In this document: in pieces, positions 1-11,141 of the stretch
Layout of the letters: every line of letters starts with the position of its first letter
Position numbering within the stretch: the stretch's first letter is position 1
DNA from: Linanthus parryae
Taxonomy: Eukaryota; Streptophyta; Magnoliopsida; Ericales; Polemoniaceae
Assembly (NCBI GenBank): GCA_023055425.1
Contig: JALGPY010000004.1
Coordinates: forward strand, 18,685,718 to 18,749,717
Length of the DNA: 64,000 bases
Reading direction: 5' to 3'
Program-made: the position numbers and the translations under genes
The notes under the pieces: model-generated
Seen by the model: the letters and a program-made list of their open reading frames with translations, nothing else
Told to the model about the DNA's origin: nothing
Databases searched by the model: none

Positions 1-1611
1 GACGTCCTCAGAACTAAATATACCTTGTCAAACATGTGGGGATTCTTCTTCCACATTTCATCCTCCGCTTCCCATGTTGCTTCTTTTTTGAGGTGATTTG
101 TCCGTAAGACGTTCACAAGCTTAAGACTCTGGTTGCGGGTATCCCTTGTCTTGGTGTCTAAAATCTTGATAGGATGCTCTTCAGAACTCAACGAATGATC
201 TAAATCTACCGGTTCGGGATCTAATACATGCGACCAGTCAGGCACATACTTTTTCAGTCGATATACGTGATATACATTGTGAACACGACCCAAATTTGAT
301 GTTATATCCAACCGATAAGCTACTTCTCCAATCTTCTCTATAACTTCATACGGTCCAATGAACTTTGGGCACAAATTCCCTTTCTGATTTAACCTAATAA
401 CTTCCTTTGTAGGTGAAACCTTAAGAAATACTTTTTCTCCAATTTGAAACTCAAATGGTCTCCTTTTTATCATCATAGGAATTTCGCCTATCCTGAGCTG
501 CCTTCATTTGCAGCTGGATAAGTTTCACCTGATCTGTCATTTCTTCAATTAAATGTGGACCAATCACAATGGTCTCGCTTATGTCGCTCCAACAAAATGG
601 TGTTCGGCACTTTCTTCCATACAACGCTTCGTGTGGTGCCATGCCAATGCTGGCGTGGTAAATTTTGTTGTAGGAAAACTCTATCAAAGGTAACCTATCA
701 ACCCATGAACTTTGAAAGTCCATAACACAAGATCTTAGCATATCCTCCAATGTCTGAATTGTCCTATCAGTTTCTCCATCGGTAGCAGCGTGAAATGTTG
801 TACTGAATTTCAACTGAGTTCCCAATGCCTTCTGGAGTGCTTTCTAGAAGTGAGAGAGAAAGTTTGAATCCCTTTCAGAAACTATAGAGCTCGGGACTCC
901 ATGGTATCTCACAATTTTCTTCATATATGCATAAGCCCTTTGCTCCATATTCTATGTATCCTTCATCGGAATGAACCTTGTTGTCATGGTCAATCTATCG
1001 ACCACGACCCATATTTGATTAAGTTGATTCTTAGATGTCGGTAAGGCAGTCACAAAATCCATCGAAATTGAATCCCACTTCCAAAATGGGACATCCAATG
1101 GTTGAACTAATCCTCCCATTCCTTTGTGCTCTAATTTCACCTTCGTACAAGTTAGACATCTTGACACGAATTCTGCTACTTCATTTTTCATGTTGGGCCA
1201 CAAAAATGTCTTCTTCAAATCCTAATAGAGTTTGTCACCTCCTGGATGTACTAAATAGGGTGTGTTGGGCGCTTCACGCATCAACTTCTCCTTGGTCTCT
1301 ACACACTTATGTGGTACACACCATCTTTCTTTATAACGAATACTTCCATCTTCATGTATCTTAAAATCCTTTGTTTGTCCTTCTTCAATCTTCTTCTTTA
1401 TCCTTTCCAGTTTCACTTCTCCTGGTTGGTTACTCCTTATCTCTTCTAAGATATCGGGCACAACTGTCATATTCCCAAGAATATTCCTCGGTTCTCCTTG
1501 TTCCACTACTCCAATTTCGAGCTTTCGAAACTCATGGCATATCCAATCTGGCAAAACTAGCATAGCATCTAGAGTATGACTCAATTTCTGGCTTAATGCA
1601 TCAGCTACCAC
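1..1611 (-). pseudogene. Ty3/gypsy (Tekay/Del) integrase with chromodomain, decayed
   Basis: Read on the minus strand, this is the integrase end of a chromovirus polyprotein. The zinc-binding part (HPGGDKLY, then CLTCTKVK) lies at about 1250-1140. The catalytic core has MDFVTALP at about 1065 and VSERDSNF at about 880. The GPY-type C-terminal part (KFIGPYEVIEKIGEVAYRLD, about 370-310) and a chromodomain-like tail (VLRTNHLKKEATWEAEDEMW, about 110-50) follow. Stops and frameshifts break it, for example near 1218, 950 and 845. Two catalytic acids look substituted: Glu where gypsy integrases have the second Asp (SDRD-type motif), and ATDGETDRTIQ, with Asp where the Glu is expected. The 3' end and 3' LTR lie left of the window. 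Tekay/Del is inferred from the chromodomain-type tail and LTR style. Inactive. Confidence 0.88.
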
Positions 1612-2890
1612 GTTTTCCTGTTGTTTAGCTCTTTCTGCGTGAAGATGTATTTGAGACTGTTGTGGTCCGTATATAATCTACACACTACGCCATATAGATG
1701 ATGTCTCCATATCTTCAATGAAAAAATTATTGCTGCAAGATCTAATTCATGCGTAGCATAGTTCTCTTCATGAACTTTCAGCTGTCTTGAGGCATATGCA
1801 ACAACTCTTCTTTCCTGCATATGCACACATCCTAGACCCTTCTTTGATGTGTCGCCGTAAACATCGAACATGCCAGAATCGTTAGGTAAAGCTAATACAG
1901 GTGTTGTAGTCATCTTTTCCTTCAATTTATGGAATGCTTCTTCACAATCTTCACTCCTTTGATACTTTACCGCCTTCTTGGTTAGCGTAGTGAGCGTCTG
2001 GCGATCTAGGAGAAGTCTTTCACAAATGTCGATAATAGCCTGCTAATCCCAGAAAACTTCTTATTTCTAACACATTCTTCGGAATTGGCCACTCTTTAAC
2101 TGCTGAAATCTTTCCTGGATCAACTTATATCCCATCCTTCGAGATTATGTGACCCAGAAATGGAACATGATTTAGACAAAACTCACACTTCGAGAGCTTA
2201 GCATGAAGCTTCTCATGTCTCAAAGTTTCCAATACTTCCCTGAGATATTCTTGATTTTATTCCTCGCTCTTCGAGTAAATGAGGATGTCATCAACAAAGA
2301 CGACTACAAACCGATCCAGAAATGTTCTCATGACACAATTCATTAGATCCATAAACACTGCAGGAGCATTAGTTAAGCCTAAAGGCATGACTGTAAACTA
2401 TTAATGGCCATACCTCGTTCTAAAGGCTGTCTTTGAGATGTCCTTCTCGGCTACCGAATCTGGTGATACCCTGATCTCAAATCTATTTTTGAGAAAACAC
2501 TCGCCCCTTGCAACAGATCGAACAAGTCGTCAATTCGCGCTAAAGGGTATTTGTTCTTGATTGTTGCGCTATTTAACTCTCTATAGTCAATGCACAACCT
2601 TAAGTTTCCATCTTTCTTTTTCAAAAAATAACATTGGTTCTCCCCAAGGTGATACAATTGGTCTTAGTACCCTTTCTCAAGGAGTTCTTTCAACTGATCT
2701 TTTAGTTCTTTCAATTCCGCTGGTGCCACACGGTACGACGCCTTCAAAATTAGACCTGTTCCTGATGCTAAGTTCAAAGTGAACTCATCTTCTCTTCTAG
2801 GTGGCATTCCTGGAATCTCATCCGGAAATACATCTGGAAATTCCTTGACTGCCGGTATCTCTTTTAGCACATTCTCCTTCTTAGACACGT
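1605..2890 (-). pseudogene. Ty3/gypsy (Tekay/Del) reverse transcriptase and RNase H, decayed
   Basis: Minus-strand remains of the RT-RNase H part of pol. The start of RT (FPDVFPDEIPGMPPRREDEF) lies at about 2840. The fingers region ([19 protein letters not shown]) is at about 2630-2570, followed by [20 protein letters not shown]. The catalytic FVDD box is readable at about 2300-2285. RNase H is at 1925-1605, with [23 protein letters not shown] and [11 protein letters not shown]. Breaks include a stop just before the fingers region (about 2663), a frameshift near 2450, and several stops between 2450 and 1925. The order gag-PR-RT-RH-IN on one strand with its neighbours is that of Ty3/gypsy. Not functional as it stands. 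Confidence 0.9.
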
Positions 2891-2939
2891 CTTGGAATTA
2901 GCACAAATAGTCGTTATTCCCCATCTTTACTTGGTCGAA

Positions 2940-3330
2940 TATGTTCAAAGCTGACATTAGTCAGATATTTGGTTCCCTCGTGCTGCCACGGTAAGAAACC
3001 TTTTCTCCTTTTGGACCCTTAAGTCTGATCTTTTGATTGTGACAGTCTATGAATGCTCGATATTGGCTCATCCAATCTATTCCCAAAATAACATCTATTC
3101 CCACAAGGTTGAATTGTATCAGGTTTTCTGGCAAGGTACTAGCCAAGATCTTAACTTCTACCCCTTCGAAAATGGTGTCACATACTGTTACGTGTCCGGA
3201 TGGGGTGGCTACAGGGATGGATATTCTAGACGACTTATTGAGACTCTACTTTTCCACCAATGATGATGAATAAATGAATATGAATCTCTAGATTCAAATA
3301 AATTAAATGCTGGTTGATCATGAACGAGAA
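2940..3330 (-). pseudogene. Ty3/gypsy aspartic protease, decayed
   Basis: Minus-strand protease region between gag and RT. The C-terminal half is clear: IDVILGIDWMSQYRAFIDC (about 3100-3045) is the hydrophobic-hydrophobic-GxDW block typical of plant gypsy proteases. The active-site segment, where DSGATHSF would be expected, reads FESRDSYSFIHHHW (about 3290-3250), so the DSG triad is lost. A frameshift near 3209 separates the active-site half, in the gag frame, from the rest. Call based on position and the GIDW block. Confidence 0.75.
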
Positions 3331-4551
3331 ATGTACCCATGACTACTCCACCTGCTGCTTCTGCCTCGGTCTTGCTCATCACAACAATCCGCGCAACATT
3401 TCCATTCTGCGTTGTGGCTCCTGTGGTACCAGTTCCATTGTTGTTGTTGGCATTAGTTGGAGTATTGTTGGCATTCCTGTTCTGACCTCCACAGCATCCT
3501 CCATTTCCTTGGTAGTTCCTCTGCTGTCCTCCATAGTTGTTTCCTCCATTATTGTAGTTGTTGCAGTTTCCATAGCTCCTGTTGTTTCCATTGAATTGTC
3601 GGTTCCCTTGGTAGTTTCCTCCCTGGTTCACCTGTTGCTTATCATTCGACCATGAACGACACTCAAAAGAATGATGACCCTTCTTTCCACGGTTATGGCA
3701 AGTGACTAAGGCTCCGGCACAATCCACTCCGGGATGGTCCTTTTGGCACCGTTTGCAGTAGTAACGGCGTGGTGTCTCGTCCCCATTGTTCTGCTTGATA
3801 CCACGGTACTGACCCTGGTTACCTCCTCCATGGTTTGGTTTGACCCTCTTGTATTGTCCACCATCGTTGTTTCTACCCTGGTTGTTACCATTGCTCCTGA
3901 TATTCTTAACCTTGCGTTTACCACGATTCTCGTCCTGCGCCTCTTGGATGCGCCAAAGAGATGCAGATCTATCATACGCCTCCTGAAGAGTGTCATATGT
4001 TCTGCACATTAAGTCTTTCAGCTGATGGAGTTGCAGACCTGACATGAACTTCCGAACCTTTGTTGCCTCATTAGGCATAAGGTTTCTTGAGGAACGGGCT
4101 AACTCCATGAACTTCATGAAGTACTCGGTTACTGAACTACTTCCTTGCTTGAAGTTCACGATCTCGATGTACTTCTGATCCTGAATATGAGATGGATAGA
4201 AGCGAGTGCGTAGAGCAGTCTGAAGAGCTTTCCAATCGAGGTTGGGTTGAGCTAAGAAATATTGACGCGTGTTCCTCCACCAGATGCTGGGATCATTTTC
4301 TGGTAGAACTCCGCGCGAGCTACCTTGCGGATGGCAGGGCACTCAACCAATTCAAGGATTTTGTCCATCTCATCGATCCAATTTTCCTGTTGCACTGGAT
4401 CCTCATTGCCTGTGAAACTTCCTGGCTTAATGTCAGCCAACTTCTTTGCCTAGTTGGCCGTATTATGATATCCATTGTTCATATTCTGAGCCATTTGAGT
4501 AAATTTGGCAAATAATTGCTCCATGTTGTTGTTGTTATTCGTGGTTGCCAT
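3330..4551 (-). pseudogene. Ty3/gypsy (Tekay/Del) gag, decayed
   Basis: Minus-strand gag. The ATG is at 4551 (MATTNNNNNMEQLFAK), followed by a TAG near 4455. The conserved gag core starts with FTGNEDPVQQENWIDEMDKI and switches frame near 4300. It then continues openly with WKALQTALRTRFYPSHIQ, SSVTEYFMKFMELARSSR and LPNEATKVRKF-type sequence. The C-terminal third is a low-complexity Asn/Gly/Gln/Arg-rich tract (about 3900-3420) typical of nucleic-acid-binding gag tails. The zinc knuckle near 3700 reads CHNRGKKGHHSFEC, so the second Cys of a CCHC box is Arg. Gag would form the virus-like particle; this copy is inactive. Confidence 0.88.
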
Positions 4552-5551
4552 TGGGACTTGACTACTTCTCCTGGTGTAGTATTGGTGTGATCTATTGGCT
4601 ATAGTCCTACACTATAACCTATTGTATTATTCATATAATACTACGAAGTACAACTAAAATGGAATTCATGATATATAATGAGCAATCAAGCAAGTAATAT
4701 TAAACATTGGTCATCAAACAATCAAATATACATGTAGTTTTCACATAGGCTGAACGCATTTTATTTCTCATGCTTCGTTTAAAATTAGAAAAGAGGTCGA
4801 TCGGGCAAGAAAAATTATGAAATTTTGTGTGGAACATCCTATATGAGTCTTCTCTCATAACGAAGAAGAATCAACTCAAAATCAATTATAGAAATCACGT
4901 TATGCCAAGAACAGCACAGCTGCTGTCATAAATTACTAAAACAGAAACTTCAACTTTACCCGGTCTTAACCTAACTTTAACTTTTTAAAAATGGGCTAGG
5001 CTTTTTGCCCAGACATAGCCCTATGTGTCTATTATTCACCATAAAAATTTGAGGTTTACCAAGATATGGAAAACAAGTAAACATCAAAGATACCACACGT
5101 GGTCACTGTGAAATTCTGCTACTAAACAACGATTTTTGGAAATTTGTATCTAATTCTCACTACAATATTTAGGTCCGAAATTTTTATGGAAGATACATAA
5201 ACATGTCTGATACTTGTGAAAAATTTGGGGAAAAACAATTCAAAAATTAAACACGTCTGCTACACCAATTAGTCACTGTTGCACATATTCGAACATCACA
5301 AAACTTCACGTTATTGAGTCCTAACTCTATGAACACTTTCTATGCACTAATCAACAATAACGAACACAGTGCAACAAAATTTTCATATAAAACACAAATT
5401 TATTAAATTCCAAAATAAATTCTTAAAACATGACTATTATCTTGGAAGAAAATTCATCCTACCAAATCAAACTAATTAAAAACCATGTATAAAATAAAAT
5501 TAACTCAAAATCTAAGTTCTCTCACTTGCGAAAATTAAAAGATAAGATATC
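4552..5551 (-). other. Untranslated leader between extra ORF and gag of the Tekay element
   Basis: One kilobase of A/T-rich sequence with no sustained open frame on either strand. It lies between the upstream ORF (6573-5552) and gag (ATG at 4551) on the minus strand. I see no promoter or known structured RNA here. It is best read as 5' leader of the gypsy element. Confidence 0.5.
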
Positions 5552-6573
5552 CTAATGGTTTCGTGGTGGTGATGGGGTAAGAGATGAGTATTGTGGTGAC
5601 TTGGGATAGTCGGAGTCGGTTGGGTCCATATCTCCTTTTCCATCTTCCTTAATTATTTCCCATACTTTGTGCACCTTCCTTCCTATCTCTTTCTTGTCCA
5701 TCCTCTCGAGTTTCCTCAGCACATCTCCTACTTCACGCTTAACTTACGCATCCATAGTTGCTATCTTCTCTAAGCTTTCGAAAAGATTAGGTTGATCTAT
5801 CAAGTAGTCTCCATACATATGATATATGTATTTGGAGGTATTAGGCACTTTTTCGCCCCAGACGTTATAGGTCATTAGATCGCTAAAATCGTCCTTTATC
5901 TCCTTCCAGGGTGTCATCCTTTGTAATCCATTGAGTATGCAGTGGCATATGCTCAAAGGGCTAGAGAAAGATCCTCGGTACCTTTTGTTCCAAGTGATGC
6001 ATATATTCTCGACGTAGGCACAATACTCCTTTAGGGTTTCTAGACCTGGATTTTAGATCACGTCATGTGGATTGTCGGCTCTACTAATATCGTCAGGATG
6101 ATGGATGGGCGGTCCTGTGTGTGCAGTTAAAGTTGGAACATATACTTCTTTCTCAGGCATGTCTTCTTCTATGGGGTCTTCTTCAGGTTCATAATTCGGG
6201 CATTCTTTCATCATTTGAAAAATTTTCTCGATCGTCTTGAGCTTCCAACGTAGGCGTTCAACCAAACTGTTGCTGCTGTTGTAGTTTTCCTAGTTGGGCA
6301 CCCATTGTCCTTCTTTAGAGATGACCAAGTCGGCGTGGTCCTCCTTTAATTAATTCCATGGACATGTTCAGGTAGTCCATTAACTATGACGTCTCATACC
6401 ATCAGTGGGTTTCAGAAAATTGGGCCTCCCTTAACGTAGCTTCATTGATGGCATCGATCTGTAATAAGCGAAAAGTAGTTGGCAATGCTCTCATGTCCTT
6501 CCAAGAACTTCAAGCGATAGGGAGAGTCTCCAGGTCCAAAATTTGATGAAACGGATCCGGGTTTGCCAGCCAT
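5552..6573 (-). pseudogene. Extra ORF upstream of gag in the Tekay element, unknown function
   Basis: On the minus strand an ATG at 6573 (MAGKPGSVSSNFGPGDSPYR) opens a region of about 340 codons ending in TPSPPRNH and TAG at 5554. It lies between the PBS/leader and gag, where standard Tekay elements have no required gene. The first part is in one frame, with a stop after about 47 codons. The rest is in another frame, with internal stops at 6055-6053 and 5746-5744. Ignoring these, the reading is protein-like. An acidic block (NYEPEEDPIEEDMPEKEV) is followed by a hydrophobic/aromatic segment (NVWGEKVPNTSKYIYHMY) and a charged C-terminus. I recognise no domain. It may be a lineage-specific accessory ORF or captured host sequence. 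Confidence 0.5.
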
Positions 6574-6794
6574 CTAAAAAGAAAGGAAGAAGGTCTCAGC
6601 ATTGTCCTATACCACGCGTACTCACGAAAAAAAATTAATAAATCACATATTGGCATCAAGCATAAAACTAGAAAATTTAGGTAAGCTACTAAATGCTAAC
6701 TATCCCATAACCACAACTAGTTCAGAATATTAATTCTTTTCCCTATGTCCATTTTAAATTTCCTACAGGTTTTAAATTTTTTTTTGGAAAACCG

Positions 6795-6809
6795 CGCTCT
6801 CATATCACC
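6795..6809 (-). other. Degenerate primer-binding site of the Tekay element
   Basis: Immediately inside the LTR end (GGGTGTTACA on the minus strand, ending at 6810) the minus strand reads GGTGATATGAGAGC. This resembles the plant initiator tRNA-Met PBS TGGTATCAGAGC with an insertion and substitutions. Position and partial match support the call. Confidence 0.55.
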
Positions 6810-6985
6810 TGTAACACCCCCAAAGCGTCCAACCCGGAAACTCATGGGTGTCACTCCGTACCCGAGGTTAAACCCGGATACAAGGAGATTTAATAATCAG
6901 ACGATCCATGATATATCGATAAAATAACTTATTGAAAACATTGTGCCACAAATATGGACATTATCGAAAACCAAGATTTAAAACT

Positions 6986-7027
6986 AAAAAAAAAAAGAAA
7001 AAAAAACAAAAAAAAAAAAAAAAAAAA
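6986..7027. repeat. Poly(A)-rich low-complexity tract inside LTR
   Basis: About 42 bases of nearly pure A with single G and C interruptions, inside the gypsy LTR. No target-site duplication or SINE/LINE body next to it was seen. Confidence 0.8.
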
Positions 7028-8442
7028 GAGTTCGCGTAACTAAGCGTGAATCCTCTAATTAATATGATGTGTCTCGGATTCCCCATAAGCCATGCTTCCT
7101 CCTAATCACGTGGTGCAGAAAACTAAAGAGAACACCACAGTTCCAAAAGTCATGGGAAATACTGAGTAAGCAACACCCAAGCATGTAAACAAATTATGAT
7201 ATAGTTTTGAAAAAAAACACATAAGTTTAAATAGCATTGAATCGAGTAAAAGTATGAGTATGAACCAAGTTTTTCCTTTTAGCTTTTCTCTTTGTGGAAA
7301 CATTTCCAAACACTCTTCATTGTCCAATCGGGACTTCAAATTTCAACCATAAAAGTCCATCCTTAGAAAAAATTCATATGTCAACATGTTGACACGGGGA
7401 AGAACCAACCAATCACACACTCTCAAGAACATAAGTGTCAACACCCACCTAAGACTTCGTGCGGTCAGAGAAGTTAGTACATGGAGCAACTCAGGGCTGT
7501 TTCGGCCGAGTAACCAAATAAAAGTTGGTCGAGTGACCGTAGACAACATCAACCTATCCCAAGAATAATATAATGTTCCCCGGAATAACCATTCTACTTT
7601 ACGTCATTACGTCTTATTAATTTATCATTTCGTAGTTGTGATAAGATCACCTTCGTAAAAATAAAAACTTCTCAAATAAACACTTCAACAGAAATTTCAA
7701 TTTGTGATAAAAAATCACAAAAGCAATTTGACACGAAAGACGGTTTGGGCACTAGGCCTGGCATGATTACTTACCTTAGCAAAGCAATTACAGCAAATCA
7801 GTCGTAATATTCAACGTATCCTTCGTCTAGAGAAATCGTTGCCTACAATTTGATAATATTTCTAATGAACACACTTCTAGCTCACAAACAAAGCCCTATA
7901 TAAAATGCATAAAATCCCCTTATATATTCCCCCATTATCTACCTAGGTAACAAATAACTTCTATTATAAAACCCTACTATAAAGCTAACAATTATAGTTA
8001 TGTTAATATGCATAACTTTGTTTTCTTGTAAAAAAATAAATCAATTTTATCTAACCCAACATATTATCTTCCAAAAATTTAAATATAAACTCCATAACTT
8101 ATTTTAAAATAACGGACAATAAAATTCTAAAGATTTGGTAACTAACCCAAATTTATTTACTTCCTTCAAAATACATTATAATATTTTTGTTCTTAATCCA
8201 ACAATGGATTTTCAACGTACCCAGCAACCCAAGAGAAATAATCAAAATAAGAAGAAGATGATATTGATGATGATGGTTTGAGATTTACCGTAAAAGAACG
8301 AAAGATTGACAACGCCAGTGGAGGCGTCATTGTAGTACATCGCGGCAGTGGCGGCGGCTGGAGACGCAGCGACAACCCGTCGGGTAGGAGAGAGAGAGAG
8401 AGCTTTGATTTGGTGTGAACAAAAATAGGAGACTAAGGTGGG

Positions 8443-8450
8443 TTTATATA
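8443..8450 (-). promoter_or_regulatory. Putative TATA box of the gypsy LTR
   Basis: TATATAAA on the minus strand, about 545 bp from the LTR start at 8995. It is followed by GC-richer, CT-rich sequence that would be the R/U5 leader. Its place matches U3-driven transcription towards the gag-pol genes on the left. Confidence 0.55.
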
Positions 8451-8630
8451 GGCTTGAGGGTAAGAGTGTATGGAAAAACAGGATTGTTTCACATTTGACC
8501 TAGATTCTTAATTGGGACATAATTATGGAAGAAATTAGATTTCTTGTTGCTAAAGTTTAGACTTTTAACTAATTAGTAGCTAATTGGAATTGAATTTGAT
8601 TTAAACAAGGAAACAAAATAAAAGAGATGA

Positions 8631-8662
8631 AGAGAGAGAGAGAGATAAAGAGAAAATTCAGT

Positions 8663-8708
<46 letters not shown>
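8631..8708. repeat. (GA)n microsatellite
   Basis: Interrupted GA dinucleotide run with an uninterrupted core of about 43 bases (8666-8708), inside the U3 part of the minus-strand gypsy LTR. Confidence 0.95.
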
Positions 8709-8711
<3 letters not shown>

Positions 8712-8995
8712 GTTCGGCCATGACGGAGAAAAGAAGAAAAAAATGATTAACTTTTGGCCTAAAGACACTTTTCTCCCCGCTGTTTAAAGTAAAAGACAAC
8801 TACTACCCCTTAGCTTTATTAAAAGACACTAAATAGTTTAAGTAAAAGACATAAAACCCTCAAGTTTCCAATAATAACAAAACTAACTTCTAAATATTAA
8901 AACTAGCACTCAATACTTTGTACTAATATCCTTTTAACACCCAATAATATGATATTATTACCAAAATACCCAAACCTATAAAACGGGGTATTTCA

Positions 8996-9024
8996 TCCTT
9001 CCCCTCTTAGAGAAAGCTTCATCC
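8996..9024 (-). other. Polypurine tract and pol-LTR junction remnant of a second gypsy element
   Basis: Read on the minus strand, GAGGATGAAGCTTTCTC then AAGAGGGGAAGGA runs directly into the LTR start TGAAATACC. A purine tract of this form just before TGTAACACC-type LTRs is what primes plus-strand synthesis in Tekay/Del elements. It belongs before a 3' LTR, but here it sits outside the 5' LTR of the left-hand element. Confidence 0.55.
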
Positions 9025-9618
9025 TCGAGGCTCAAACCTGCTTCTCAACGATATTAAAGATACACGTCTCCATACTAAGGTATAATTACTAAATGCGAAC
9101 CCTAGGTCATGCATAAAGAGTAATGTTATATAAGTTTTATAAGGAGTGCTTAAAATGACATAGTTAAAATTCGTAGGATTACATTAATACTTGCAGTTTT
9201 GAGAGATAAAGTCTAGTTTGAGTGTGGGGGAGATGTAAAGAGGAAGAGCTTCAAGAAAAAAAAATCGATTCGTTGCCTTGGAGTTGGATTCGGCCAAATC
9301 TCAAGAAGAGACTTTCGACGGGGGCACTAAGGAGCTCAAATTGGTATACTCCACTCTTCTCGCTCAAGTTTCCGGAAAATTGGTTGACTGATTTGGTCCA
9401 TTCTTGACCAATTTTCGCAAAACCGGTCCCGTAAGAACGGTACTCCGGGACCGCAGGTACTTTTCTCCCTCTCTCGCTTTAATTATTTCTAAGGCACTTC
9501 AAGGGTTTAATTTTTTGCAAAATTTATACTTGTGAAGTATTGGTTCTTGAATTGCATCACTGGGCTACTTGACCAGTTAACTTTAGACCTCACGCGCACT
9601 TACTTTCGTTTTCTCCTA
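9025..9618 (+). other. Junction region leading into the Athila 3' half
   Basis: No sustained coding frame. Up to about 9200 nothing is recognisable. From about 9220 (GTGTGGGGGAGATG) the sequence looks like the stretch between pol and the env-position ORF of Athila elements. The point where the gypsy remnant ends and Athila begins cannot be fixed by eye. Confidence 0.4.
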
Positions 9619-11141
9619 ATGTCTACATCGGGAGGTAATGCTTAGAGAAGACGGGGGTTAGTTGTTGATGTTCACCCCATTTTCAATTCCGAAGAGGATG
9701 TTGTGATGAGTGAAGGTGAAGAGGATGTGGGAGACGGTTCTGGTAACCGTCGTCCGGTACCTCCATCTCCAGTTCATTACGAGCTGAATTATGATATGCC
9801 ACCCATGCCCACGATTGGTAAGAGGGCGAAGGCGGTGGTGAGTGTCGACCTCGATGACGTCTGCAGTACCAAATTCTGCAGCTTTAGGTTTGCGGGGGCT
9901 AGTGCCCATATGGCATTTTATCAAGACACGTTCCTGAAGAGGGATGGGACTCCTTAAACACCCTTCCCGAAAATAAATTATATTCTTAAACCCATTAAGG
10001 ATATCTGGAAGGACGAGAAGCAAGACAAGTGGTTTAAGATTTGCAAGAAGTCTAGCTTCGCTCTTGCGAGAGAGTTCCTTGTGAATGCTAGTTTCTATAA
10101 AGAGGGAGAGAGTGAGGAAAAGAGGCACATATTTTTCGGCGGACCTACATATGTCTCACGCCAGAGGTTATAGGTGTCGCCATGAACTTCAAGCTTCTGA
10201 AAGAGGTTTGTGCCTATTATGACACAATTCGTCGGTCTGATGCTGCTGAGGTTGTTAGTGCCTTTTGTTTTCAAGGGGTCCCTGGGGCTGGTTGGAATGA
10301 GAGACCACCTCTACCTGATTCGACGGTTTCTAGGAAGTTTGTGCTTCTACATGCGAGGTGGATTTGTGATCTTCTTGAGAACTAGGTTGTTGGAGTCACA
10401 CCTCATCCTATGTACTCCTTCCAGCAGTGCACCATGGCTTATTTTCTGTGGAGCAGGAGGCGTATAAATGTCCCCTATTTCATTTATCATTTTATCATAG
10501 AGAGGACTGCTCGCGGCAACCGTAGGGATCCCGAACACACTTTCCTTATACTCAACCTAGCGAAAGATGCTAGCGTGAATTTAGAGGGTTTAGAGATGGA
10601 TCTTAAGAAGGAGGTAGAGAGCAAGTGGGTGAAAGTGTCTGACCCCCTGAAAGCCCCAAAACTTGTCAGACCCCCCGCAGTCTAGGAGGAGCAAGGCTAG
10701 TAGGTCGGGCTCCAAGACGGAGTCCCAACTAAACACAATAATCTACATGCTAGAGCAGCAGAGACTGCACGCATATGTTGATAGAGCTAGGGCTCGGAGA
10801 CAGTTTGAGCATCTCAAGAGTAGTCAGCGCCAGCTAGGCCGCGCGTTAGAGCAGTTGAGCTTATACAGGGCCCAACTTGGAGAGTGGATCCAGGACTTAG
10901 CCCGAGGGGGGCAATGTCACTTCAGAGAACCCGAACACCTACGACTGACTGTTATATTACCAATCCGATGCATACCCCGAGTCGAGTCCCGAGGTGGGAG
11001 TCGATGAGGACGAGGAGGTTATCAAGTCCGACTAGTCCCACCGGCCCTATGCTTAGGCAGCCGAGTCTTATTGATTTATATTTAACTTTCGTTGAGGAAA
11101 AAGAAGAGCTTAAGTCCGGGGGAGTTTTAGCTATCCGCTAG
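9619..11141 (+). pseudogene. Athila env-position ORF (putative plant transposon protein), decayed
   Basis: Plus-strand ORF beginning ATG at 9619 (MSTSGGNA, then TAG). An acidic N-terminus follows (NSEEDVVMSEGEEDVGDG, about 9690-9740), then a globular part with KWFKICKKSSFALAREFLVN (about 10030-10085) and MNFKLLKEVCAYYDTIRR (10182 on). MYSFQQCTMAYFLW lies at about 10410. A coiled-coil-prone C-terminus (SQLNTIIYMLEQQRLHAYVD, about 10720-10900) ends the protein-like part. Breaks include stops at 9955, 10171 and 10383 and frameshifts near 10172, 10660 and 10950. Athila elements carry an ORF at the env position with this general make-up. Membrane fusion has not been shown for it, and no clear signal peptide or transmembrane segment is seen here. 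Confidence 0.65.

Larger units (their letters stand above)
6810..8995 (-). mobile_element. LTR of Tekay/Del-type gypsy element (5' LTR of the element to the left)
   Basis: On the minus strand the LTR begins TGAAATACCCCG at 8995 and ends GGGTGTTACA at 6810. This is the near-palindromic TGTAACACCC/GGGTGTTACA style of Tekay/Del LTRs. A PBS-like site lies just inside (6809-6795) and gag and pol follow leftwards. A TATA box on the minus strand (8450-8443) and a GA-rich stretch lie in it. The interior has no sustained reading frame. At 2186 bp the length is normal for this lineage. Oddly, a polypurine tract abuts the outer end (8996-9024). Confidence 0.8.

Noticed and set aside
6986..7027. Poly(A) tract as the tail of a SINE or LINE
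   Set aside because: No element body with pol III boxes or LINE coding sequence next to it, and no flanking target duplication found.
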